DNA of 7,774 nucleotides. Origin: MGR-bin208 sp043779285 (lineage in GTDB: Bacteria; Bacteroidota; Bacteroidia; Chitinophagales; Chitinophagaceae). Below are positions 1-5,027 of the stretch, piece after piece. Below the pieces are notes generated by a model, which searched no databases, had not been told where the DNA came from, and saw only the letters and a program-made list of their open reading frames with translations. The DNA is taken from positions 1-7,774 of the forward strand of contig JAYWEL010000219.1 in NCBI GenBank assembly GCA_043779285.1, read 5' to 3'. The stretch's first letter is position 1, and each line of letters begins with the position of its first letter. Position numbers and translations under genes: made by a program.

Positions 1-357
1 GCCCTTAAACTCTTCGTGCAGTTTTTGTAAGTCATCATATTGTTCGGTATACCCGCAGGCACTGGCTGTATTCACCAACAATACTTTTTTTCCTTTCAAC
101 GATTCAAAAGAAAATTCTTCCCCTGTATTAGTAATTGTTTTTAACGAATAAAAAGAAACCGGTGGAACAATATTCGCATCACTTTTTTTTACTTTTTGAT
201 TTCCCTTTAATTTATCGATCTGCATTACCAGAGGATAGATTGCTTTCAACACACGTTGCCGGATAGTCATATCTTTTGAATTTCTATTTACAATTATTAC
301 GAAACCTATAATTGCAATCAACAGCATAAAAAAAATTATCATCATATTCTTAACCAT
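1..357 (-). CDS. Glutathione peroxidase family protein, N-terminal part (cut by window edge)
   Basis: The first 119 codons of a thiol peroxidase of the glutathione peroxidase family; the rest lies beyond the left edge. From about residue 65 the protein shows the family's opening strand (PPVSFYSL), then GKKVLLVNTASACGYT, which is the active-site loop with the peroxidatic residue as cysteine (C101) rather than selenocysteine, then QYDDLQKLHEEFKG, the usual helix after it. Family members reduce hydrogen peroxide and organic or lipid hydroperoxides; most bacterial Cys forms use thioredoxin, which I infer here. Residues 5-23 are a hydrophobic stretch that could be a membrane anchor or uncleaved signal. 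An internal ATG at 268-270 (M30, followed by TIRQRVLK) would give a soluble protein, so the start is uncertain. The gene follows the aldehyde dehydrogenase by 36 bases on the same strand and is probably co-transcribed with it. The family call is firm; the location in the cell is not. Confidence 0.85.
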   Translation of the reverse strand, partial: MVKNMMIIFFMLLIAIIGFVIIVNRNSKDMTIRQRVLKAIYPLVMQIDKLKGNQKVKKSDANIVPPVSFYSLKTITNTGEEFSFESLKGKKVLLVNTASACGYTEQYDDLQKLHEEFKG

Positions 358-393
358 AATTAAACCTTAAAATGATACCGGCTTATCCATGTT

Positions 394-1767
394 CTAACGC
401 AAAACCCATTTAAACAATTTTAATTTCCCATTGAATGGTGGATACTTGATTGCCGGATCGAACCAGGTTGGTGTTTTTAAAACCGCCTTAGCATGACTAA
501 AAACATTGAAACTGTTTTTGCCATGGTAGTTGCCTATCCCACTGTTTCCACGACCGCCAAAAGGCAGATGGTGATTGGCAACATGCCAACTCGAATTATT
601 TACACAGGCCCCGCCGGCAGGTATTGCCGCCAACCATTCTTTTTCTTTTTTATATCTGGATGTATAAATATAAAATGACAATGGATCGGGGTTTGCACGA
701 ATTATTTGCATGGCTTCTTCATGGGTATTGAATGAAAAAACCGGTAGTATCGGACCAAAAATTTCTTCCTGCATGATGGATTCATCCAGCGTTACATTTT
801 CAATAATAGTTGGTTCTATATATAGTTTATCCCGGTCAAAATTTCCCCCATAAACTAAATGGCCTTGATGCAAATAGGAAACCAACCGGTCGAATTGTTT
901 TTCATTAATGATCTTGCAATAATTATAGTCGTTAACTGGATCATCTGAAAAGAATTTTGAAATATTGTTTTTTAATTCATTGACCAATTCCTCTTTTTTA
1001 GAAGAATGCACCAACACATAATCCGGTGCCACACACATTTGTCCGGCATTCGAAAACTTGGCAATAGTAATTCTGCGTGCAGATACTTTTATATTAGCAT
1101 CGGCTTCCACCACGCAAGGGCTTTTACCACCAAGTTCCAACGTAACCGGCACCAGTTTATCTGCTGCCATTTTATAAACCAGTCTACCTACTGTTGTACT
1201 ACCGGTAAAAAACACATGATCGAATCGGAAATTATTCATCATGGCAGGAACTATCTCAGTACCATTTCCTTCGGCATATAAAATATATTTTTTATCAAAT
1301 ATTTCTTCGATAATCGTTTTCATGATGGCTTCAGTTGCTGTTGCAGATTCACTGGGTTTTAATACTACACAATTGCCCGCTGCAATAGCACCGATTAAGG
1401 GATTTATTAATAAATAAAACGGATAGTTCCATGGACCAATGATTAGTACAACTCCCAGTGGTTCTTGCATTACAAAACTCGAAGAAGGAAGGTTCAACAT
1501 ATTTGTTGAAACCCGTTCTTTTTTCATCCAGCTTTTCAGGTTATTCAGTATGTATTTTATTTCTGCTAAAACCAATCCTGTTTCCGTTACAAAACTTTCT
1601 TCTGCACTTTTTTTAAGGTCCTTATTTAATGCTTCATAAATAGCCAGCTCATATTTTATGATTGTTTTTTTAAGTTTTACTAATTGCTCATTTCTGAAAG
1701 TATAGGACTTGGTTTCACCACTTTCAAAATAGCTTCGCATCGATAATAATTGATGGATGTCGGCCAT
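394..1767 (-). CDS. NAD(P)-dependent aldehyde dehydrogenase, class 3 (ALDH3) type
   Basis: A 457-residue aldehyde dehydrogenase that oxidises an aldehyde to its carboxylic acid with NAD(P)+. All catalytic parts are visible: N114 in the GPWNYPF motif, the general base E211 in LELGGKSP, the catalytic nucleophile C245 in NAGQMCVAPDY, E335 in EEIFGPILPVF, and the cofactor-binding FTGSTTVGR at 188-195. The length of about 455 residues, the APDY after the cysteine and the short N-terminus (no 40-residue extension) match class 3 enzymes such as mammalian fatty-aldehyde dehydrogenase and bacterial coniferyl-aldehyde-type enzymes, rather than the 480-500-residue betaine-aldehyde type. Substrate is not readable; medium or long-chain, or aromatic, aldehydes are usual for the class. 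The ATG at 1765-1767 fits the family N-terminus. It is divergent from tadA (39-base gap) and lies directly upstream of the peroxidase gene, suggesting a shared role in clearing peroxides and lipid-derived aldehydes (inference). Confidence 0.93.
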   Translation of the reverse strand: MADIHQLLSMRSYFESGETKSYTFRNEQLVKLKKTIIKYELAIYEALNKDLKKSAEESFVTETGLVLAEIKYILNNLKSWMKKERVSTNMLNLPSSSFVMQEPLGVVLIIGPWNYPFYLLINPLIGAIAAGNCVVLKPSESATATEAIMKTIIEEIFDKKYILYAEGNGTEIVPAMMNNFRFDHVFFTGSTTVGRLVYKMAADKLVPVTLELGGKSPCVVEADANIKVSARRITIAKFSNAGQMCVAPDYVLVHSSKKEELVNELKNNISKFFSDDPVNDYNYCKIINEKQFDRLVSYLHQGHLVYGGNFDRDKLYIEPTIIENVTLDESIMQEEIFGPILPVFSFNTHEEAMQIIRANPDPLSFYIYTSRYKKEKEWLAAIPAGGACVNNSSWHVANHHLPFGGRGNSGIGNYHGKNSFNVFSHAKAVLKTPTWFDPAIKYPPFNGKLKLFKWVLR

Positions 1768-1782
1768 TATCTTTTAAATTTG
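1750..1782 (+). promoter_or_regulatory. Candidate Bacteroidota-type promoter for tadA
   Basis: A TAAATTTG box at 1775-1782 matches the Bacteroidota -7 consensus TAnnTTTG, with a TTG at 1750-1752 as a possible -33 element, 22 bases away. It would start transcription around 1788, leaving a leader of roughly 18 bases before the tadA ATG. The -33 part lies inside the first codons of the divergent aldehyde dehydrogenase gene. The spacing is identical to that of the candidate upstream of sod. Confidence 0.45.
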
Positions 1783-1806
1783 TAACAAGATAGGAAAATC
1801 ATTTTT

Positions 1807-2244
1807 ATGACGGACGAGTTCTACATGATGCAGGCATTGAAGGAAGCCAGAATTGCTTTTGACGAGGATGAAGTACCCATTGGAGCAGTGGTTGTTTTAA
1901 ACGAAAAAATCATTGCCCGTGGTCGTAATATGACCGAGAAATTAAACGACCCGACTGCCCATGCCGAAATGATTGCCTTAACATCGGCATTCAATTACCT
2001 GGGCAGTAAATATTTGCCTGAAGCAATACTGTATGTAACGGTTGAACCTTGCCTCATGTGTACTGGTGCATTATATTGGAGCAAGATAAAAAAAGTAGTC
2101 TGGGGTGCCGGAGATGAAAAGAATGGCCACAAAAAAACGACGGGCACCAATTGGCCATTTCATCCAAAAACAGAAATTGTTCATGGCTTGCTGGAAGATG
2201 AATGTGCTGAGCTGATGAAAAGTTTTTTCAGAAAGAAAAGATAA
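1807..2244 (+). CDS. tadA: tRNA-specific adenosine deaminase TadA
   Basis: A 145-residue cytidine/deoxycytidylate-deaminase-fold enzyme that converts adenosine 34 to inosine in the anticodon wobble position of tRNA-Arg(ACG), letting one tRNA read several arginine codons. The zinc-binding signature is complete: H52-A53-E54 in DPTAHAEM, where H52 is a metal ligand and E54 the proton shuttle, and P81-C82-x-x-C85 in VEPCLMCTGALYW. The DEVPIGAVVV stretch near residues 21-30, the asparagine of GRNMTEK and the C-terminal helix ending in FFRKKR are also usual for TadA. The length fits the short bacterial TadA group. Free-base deaminases such as guanine deaminase share the fold, but DPTAHAEM plus PCLMCTGAL is the TadA pattern. 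An A-rich run with AGGA sits about 12 bases upstream of the ATG, so it is a weak ribosome site at best. It is followed by sod on the same strand after 102 bases that contain a separate promoter candidate. Confidence 0.93.
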   Translation: MTDEFYMMQALKEARIAFDEDEVPIGAVVVLNEKIIARGRNMTEKLNDPTAHAEMIALTSAFNYLGSKYLPEAILYVTVEPCLMCTGALYWSKIKKVVWGAGDEKNGHKKTTGTNWPFHPKTEIVHGLLEDECAELMKSFFRKKR

Positions 2245-2268
2245 CTATTCAAATTAATTAATTTTCAA

Positions 2269-2301
2269 TTGCCCAAAAACTGTTTTGTTTTTGTAAATTT
2301 G
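2269..2301 (+). promoter_or_regulatory. Candidate promoter for superoxide dismutase, with a dyad in the spacer
   Basis: TAAATTTG at 2294-2301 matches TAnnTTTG, with TTG at 2269-2271 placed 22 bases upstream. The spacer is filled by an inverted repeat: CAAAAAC at 2274-2280 and GTTTTTG at 2287-2293 around a 6-base loop. The leader to the sod ATG would be about 40 bases. The dyad could be an operator, but it is A/T-rich and could be chance. Confidence 0.45.
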
Positions 2302-2346
2302 TTGTCCTGTTAAAAAATTGTACATTATCAATCTAAATAAATAACT

Positions 2347-2949
2347 ATGGCATTTACATTACCTGCGTTGCCTTATGCACATCATGCATTAGAGCCGCAT
2401 ATAGACACTACTACGATGCAAATACATCACGGAAAGCATCATCAGGCTTATGTTGACAATTTAAACAAAGCAATAGCCGGTACCGAACATGAAAATAAAA
2501 GTTTGGAAGAATTGGTAGCTACTGCCGGAAATATCAGTGCTGCAGTTCGTAATAACGGTGGCGGACATTGGAATCATAGTTTTTTCTGGGAAAGCCTTTC
2601 ACCTACAGGTGGAGGAAACCCAACCGGAAAACTAGCGGATGCTATAACCGAATCCTTTGGTTCCTTCGATGGTTTAAAAGAAAAATTTAATGCCGCCGGT
2701 ATGACCCGTTTTGGATCGGGCTGGGCATGGCTTGGAGTTAAAGATGGCAAACTAACCGTTTGCTCTACCCCCAATCAGGATAACCCCTTGATGGATGTGG
2801 CCGATTGCAAATGCAGTCCGGTACTTGCAGTGGATGTGTGGGAACATGCATATTATCTGCATTATCAAAACCGTCGGGCTGACTATTTAGCCGCTTTCTG
2901 GAATTTGGTAAATTGGGAAAAAGTTGCAGAACGATTTGACAACCCATAA
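2347..2949 (+). CDS. sodA: Superoxide dismutase, Fe/Mn family, probably Mn-type
   Basis: A complete 200-residue cytoplasmic superoxide dismutase that disproportionates superoxide to hydrogen peroxide and oxygen. The four metal ligands are in place: H27 (in MQIHHGKHHQAYV), H77 (GGGHWNHSFFW), D163 and H167 (DVWEHAYYLHYQNRR). The second-sphere glutamine that sets metal preference is Q144 in TPNQDNPLM, and the position where iron enzymes carry glutamine (before WNH) is a glycine-rich GGGH. Both point to manganese or to a cambialistic enzyme, so the sodA symbol rests on these residues only. There is no signal peptide. An unusual C154-K-C156 pair sits just before the DVWEHAYY ligand motif. The ATG at 2347 gives the standard MAFTLPALPY opening. 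It has its own candidate promoter and ends at a strong terminator, so it is probably expressed alone or after tadA read-through. Confidence 0.95.
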   Translation: MAFTLPALPYAHHALEPHIDTTTMQIHHGKHHQAYVDNLNKAIAGTEHENKSLEELVATAGNISAAVRNNGGGHWNHSFFWESLSPTGGGNPTGKLADAITESFGSFDGLKEKFNAAGMTRFGSGWAWLGVKDGKLTVCSTPNQDNPLMDVADCKCSPVLAVDVWEHAYYLHYQNRRADYLAAFWNLVNWEKVAERFDNP

Positions 2950-2975
2950 ATGATATTGAATAAATCTGCTTTAGA

Positions 2976-3006
2976 AAACCGCTTGAAGTTCAGGCGGTTT
3001 TTTTTA
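2976..3006 (+). terminator. Intrinsic terminator after sod, possibly bidirectional
   Basis: AAACCGC (2976-2982) pairs with GCGGTTT (2994-3000), and the inner bases TTGA/TCAG can extend the stem around a 3-base loop. A run of eight T begins inside the stem at 2998 and ends at 3005. Read on the minus strand the same stem is followed by TTTTCT, so it could also end transcripts of yidD, which stops 11 bases away at 3017. Confidence 0.88.
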
Positions 3007-3016
3007 TTCGAAAGCA

Positions 3017-3247
3017 TTATGGTACCGGATCGTAACCACTGCCACCCCATGGATGACAACTGCTAATACGACTTATGGCTAGCCATAGTCCTTTAAAAAC
3101 GCCATGTTTTTGCAAAGCTTCCACCGCATAATGTGAGCAGGTAGGTGTGTAACGGCATTTAGGCCCAAGCCAAGGTGAAATAACCCATTGATAAATTTTT
3201 ATCAATAGTATAAATGGCAGACTAAGTATTTGCAGTATTTTTTTCAT
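3017..3247 (-). CDS. yidD: Membrane protein insertion efficiency factor YidD
   Basis: A complete 76-residue YidD (formerly DUF37) protein, thought to sit on the inner face of the membrane through an amphipathic N-terminal helix and to help YidC/Sec insert membrane proteins. The sequence shows the hydrophobic N-terminus (LQILSLPFILLIKIYQWVISP), then the family core GPKCRYTPTCSHYAVEALQKHG with C31 and C37, then G-x-W-L-A-I-S-R and the C-terminal SSCHPWGGSGYDPVP with C64. The only methionine is residue 1, so the start is well fixed. The first 26 bases overlap the 3' end of rnpA in another frame, suggesting translational coupling. The usual next gene, yidC, is absent; the convergent sod gene follows. 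Confidence 0.95.
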   Translation of the reverse strand: MKKILQILSLPFILLIKIYQWVISPWLGPKCRYTPTCSHYAVEALQKHGVFKGLWLAISRISSCHPWGGSGYDPVP

Positions 3248-3638
3248 GCACTATTGCAAGTAATTTATGGATGATCAGGATTACTTTTTCATTCAACATT
3301 TCGAATGTCGGTATTTCTTTTGCAGTATAAATGAAAACCACATTCAATTGTTTTGTGTTACTCTTAACCTGTTCTCTCAATTCGTTTTTTTGAACCCGGT
3401 ATGCTTCACGGGTAAGCCGTTTAACTTTATTTCTGTCAACAGCTTTTTTAAAATGCCTGGAAGAAACGGCTACACCAAATTTCAAGTTACTGTCATTTAC
3501 ATTCGTTTCCATAGCAGAAAAATGATAAAGCACTTTGAATGGGAAAATGGAAAATCCTTTGCCTTGATTGAATAATAGATCAATCAGTTTTTTGCTTTTC
3601 AGCCTTTCGTGTTTCCCTAATGTAAAATTAGCTGCCAT
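3222..3638 (-). CDS. rnpA: Ribonuclease P protein component RnpA
   Basis: The protein subunit of RNase P, which binds the catalytic RNA and helps cleave 5' leaders from pre-tRNAs. From the ATG at 3636-3638 it has 138 residues. The opening TLGKHERLKSKKLIDLLF is the family's N-terminal helix. F-G-V-A-V-S-S-R leads into the RNR signature: R69-N70, K73-R74 and R77-E78 within DRNKVKRLTREAYR. A TTG at 3645-3647 is in frame and would add MKT, but it lies inside the U-tract of the terminator-like hairpin and adds no conserved residues, so I prefer the ATG. The gene lies downstream of rpmH (82-base gap with two hairpins) and overlaps yidD by 26 bases. The C-terminus (LAIVHEKNTANT) is poorly conserved in the family. 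Confidence 0.93.
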   Translation of the reverse strand: MAANFTLGKHERLKSKKLIDLLFNQGKGFSIFPFKVLYHFSAMETNVNDSNLKFGVAVSSRHFKKAVDRNKVKRLTREAYRVQKNELREQVKSNTKQLNVVFIYTAKEIPTFEMLNEKVILIIHKLLAIVHEKNTANT

Positions 3639-3644
3639 CGTTTT

Positions 3645-3681
3645 CAAAAATAAAAAGCCCCGGACATATATCCGAAGCTTT
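3645..3681 (-). terminator. Terminator-like hairpin between rpmH and rnpA (candidate attenuator)
   Basis: Read on the minus strand, AAAGCTTCGGA (3681-3671) pairs with TCCGGGGCTTT (3664-3654) to give 11 pairs, two of them G-U, around a 6-base loop. It is followed by TTTTTATTTTTG (3656-3645), overlapping the stem end. This is a convincing intrinsic terminator oriented with rpmH transcription. It ends only about 6 bases before the rnpA ATG, so it must be passed for rnpA and yidD to be expressed from the rpmH promoter. Confidence 0.8.
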
Positions 3682-3693
3682 AGTAAATTAAGA

Positions 3694-3713
3694 TTTTCGG
3701 ATAAAACCGAAAA
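3694..3713 (-). promoter_or_regulatory. Upstream hairpin in the rpmH-rnpA gap (possible anti-terminator partner)
   Basis: TTTTCGG and CCGAAAA form a 7-pair stem with a 6-base loop eight bases after the rpmH stop codon. On the minus strand its loop and 3' side contain TATCCGAA (3703-3696), exactly complementary to TTCGGATA (3676-3669) in the 5' side and loop of the downstream terminator. The two hairpins and this 8-pair helix cannot all form at once. That is seen in the sequence; a regulatory role is inference. Confidence 0.5.
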
Positions 3714-3720
3714 AAATATT

Positions 3721-3885
3721 TTATTTCAATCTCATCTGATCTGAAACTGTTAAGCTCTTACGGCCTTTCTTACGACGTGATGATAATACTTTACGGCCGT
3801 TAGCAGTTTGCATACGCTTACGGAAACCGTGCGTTGTTTTACGACGTCGACGTGATGGCTGATATGTTCTTTTTTTACCTGGCAT
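3721..3885 (-). CDS. rpmH: 50S ribosomal protein L34
   Basis: A 54-residue, strongly basic ribosomal protein of the large subunit. The translation begins MPGKKRTYQPSRRRRKTTHG, continues FRKRMQTANGRKVLSSRRKKG and ends RKSLTVSDQMRLK. This matches the L34 pattern KRTxQPSxRRRxxxHGFRxRMxTxxGRxVLxxRRxKGRxxLT over its whole length, with three extra residues (PGK) in front and about seven (SDQMRLK) behind compared with the 44-46-residue enterobacterial form. The ATG at 3883-3885 is the natural start. It is first in the rpmH-rnpA-yidD block and has a promoter-like box and structured leader upstream. The following terminator would make L34 more abundant than RnpA, as expected for their different cellular needs. 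Confidence 0.96.
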   Translation of the reverse strand: MPGKKRTYQPSRRRRKTTHGFRKRMQTANGRKVLSSRRKKGRKSLTVSDQMRLK

Positions 3886-3904
3886 TGCTTTTAAATTTTT
3901 CCCT

Positions 3905-3966
3905 TTACAAAATAATTATTTGAACTCATTTTTGTAACAGTTGTTTGGGCACCATCCCATACTGTT
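3905..3966 (-). promoter_or_regulatory. Structured rpmH 5' leader (two stem-loops)
   Basis: Two inverted repeats lie in the rpmH leader. First, AACAGT (3936-3941) with ACTGTT (3961-3966) encloses an inner TGGG/CCCA stem (3946-3949 with 3956-3959). Second, TTACAAAA (3905-3912) pairs with TTTTGTAA (3930-3937) around a 17-base loop. The two share bases 3936-3937, so they may compete slightly. The first is the more credible; the second is A/T-rich. I do not recognise a known riboswitch or ribosomal-protein leader. Confidence 0.35.
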
Positions 3967-3979
3967 TGTGAAAGGACGG

Positions 3980-3987
3980 CAAAGGTA
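3980..3987 (-). promoter_or_regulatory. Candidate -7 promoter box for rpmH
   Basis: On the minus strand TACCTTTG matches the Bacteroidota TAnnTTTG box and would start transcription near 3974, about 88 bases before the rpmH ATG. No TTG is found at the 22-base spacing seen in the other two candidates; the nearest is only 12 bases upstream. Confidence 0.45.
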
Positions 3988-4098
3988 TTAAAACGAGATC
4001 AATTTTTAAGGTTGATCGCAATTATTTTTAAAAAAGACTTTAAATGGTTGGTTAACAGCTGAAGAAGTGTTGATTCATTTTTACATGACCATTTATCA

Positions 4099-4923
4099 TC
4101 ATATAGAAACATGTATGGATAATAGTTCTTTCCCATAGAATGTGCTGGCATGGCTGTCGAAATTGTCGGTATCATCGGATGTATAAAAACGCTGATGTCC
4201 GTTTTTAGAACATTTCTGCTCTATTTCCGGATGCCGTTTCAGATAATCTACCAAACTATTGGCAACTATTTCATCTTGCGATAGTAGTTTAACCCCAATC
4301 GGAAGATATTCTTCAATTTTCTCTTTAAGTAATGGATAATGCGTACAGGCGAGTAACAATACATCAATATTTTCTCCGCAATCAAAAATATTATTGATGT
4401 GTTTTTTAACGAAATAATCGGCCCCATAGCTTTTAAATTCGTTATTCTCTACCAAGGGCACCCACATGGGACAGGCTTCCTGATAAACCTTTACATCAGG
4501 GAAAAACTTATTAATCTCTATAAGATAAGATCCTGAGTTTACAGTACCGGCAGTAGCTAAAACCCCAACACTGCCTGTTTCCGAAAAATTACCAATCACT
4601 TCTGCAGTTGGCCGGATAACTCCTAATACTTTTTTTTCCGGAGCCATTTTGGGTAAATCATTTTGCTGAATTGAACGTAATGCTTTAGCCGAAGCAGTAT
4701 TACAAGCAAGAATTACCAGTTGGCAACCCTGATCGAAAAACCATTTTACACATTCTAAAGTATATTTATAAACGGTATCGAATGATCTTGGCCCGTATGG
4801 AGATCGGGCATTATCGCCCAAATAGATATAATCATATTCGGGCAGTTTTGAAACGATCTCTTTCATGACCGTTAATCCTCCATACCCGGAATCGAAAATA
4901 CCAATCGGTCCTTTTTCTTGCAT
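4099..4923 (-). CDS. murI: Glutamate racemase MurI
   Basis: A complete 274-residue cytoplasmic racemase that interconverts L- and D-glutamate, supplying D-Glu for the peptidoglycan stem peptide. Both catalytic cysteines are visible: C74 in LACNTASAKAL and C193 in LACTHYPLL, next to H195. The other family blocks are also present: GIFDSGYGGLTV with D11 and S12 near the N-terminus, YLGDNARSPYGPRS at 35-47, GVIRPTAE around 101-108, and ATAGTVNSGSY at 123-133. Length is normal for the family (about 260-285). The ATG at 4921-4923 places the first motif at residue 7 as usual. It is the last gene of the bamA-ompH-ompH-murI cluster but is separated from the second chaperone gene by 104 bases containing a terminator-like stem, so it may also have its own promoter. 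The shared direction links cell-wall precursor supply with envelope assembly. Confidence 0.95.
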   Translation of the reverse strand: MQEKGPIGIFDSGYGGLTVMKEIVSKLPEYDYIYLGDNARSPYGPRSFDTVYKYTLECVKWFFDQGCQLVILACNTASAKALRSIQQNDLPKMAPEKKVLGVIRPTAEVIGNFSETGSVGVLATAGTVNSGSYLIEINKFFPDVKVYQEACPMWVPLVENNEFKSYGADYFVKKHINNIFDCGENIDVLLLACTHYPLLKEKIEEYLPIGVKLLSQDEIVANSLVDYLKRHPEIEQKCSKNGHQRFYTSDDTDNFDSHASTFYGKELLSIHVSI

Positions 4924-4977
4924 GATTCAAAAATAACAAACTGCATTCAAATATGCTGCAGTTATAATAGACATGAG

Positions 4978-5004
4978 AAAGCATCGGTAAAAACCGATGC
5001 TTTT
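4978..5004 (-). terminator. Near-perfect stem between the second ompH gene and murI
   Basis: AAAGCATCGGT (4978-4988) and ACCGATGCTTT (4993-5003) form an 11-pair perfect stem around a 4-base loop. On the minus strand, the direction of the genes here, the stem ends in TTT but is followed by CTCATG rather than a U-run. On the plus strand it is followed by one further T and then GCAATAA. Termination is therefore likely to be partial. Confidence 0.6.
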
Positions 5005-5027
5005 GCAATAATTTATATTTCTAAATT

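Noticed and set aside
493..1639. Plus-strand open frames at 493-678, 1006-1281 and 1439-1639
   Set aside because: They lie antisense to the aldehyde dehydrogenase gene, resemble no family and have low-complexity composition.
2251..2264. Perfect 14-base palindrome AAATTAATTAATTT after tadA
   Set aside because: It has no G or C, no loop and no following U-run, so it is not a credible terminator; chance is likely in A/T-rich spacer.
2574..2947. Minus-strand open frames inside sod (2574-2774 and 2765-2947)
   Set aside because: Antisense shadows of a fully supported superoxide dismutase gene, with no motifs and no start context.
3267..3575. Plus-strand open frame of 102 codons antisense to rnpA
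   Set aside because: rnpA carries the RNR signature; the antisense frame has no recognisable domain and is rich in Phe, as expected from reversed Lys-rich coding.
3645..3647. TTG start for rnpA
   Set aside because: It falls inside the U-tract of the terminator hairpin and adds only three unconserved residues; the ATG at 3636-3638 is the better choice.
4928..4935. TATTTTTG (minus strand) as a murI promoter box
   Set aside because: It matches TAnnTTTG but lies four bases before the ATG, which would start transcription at or inside the start codon.
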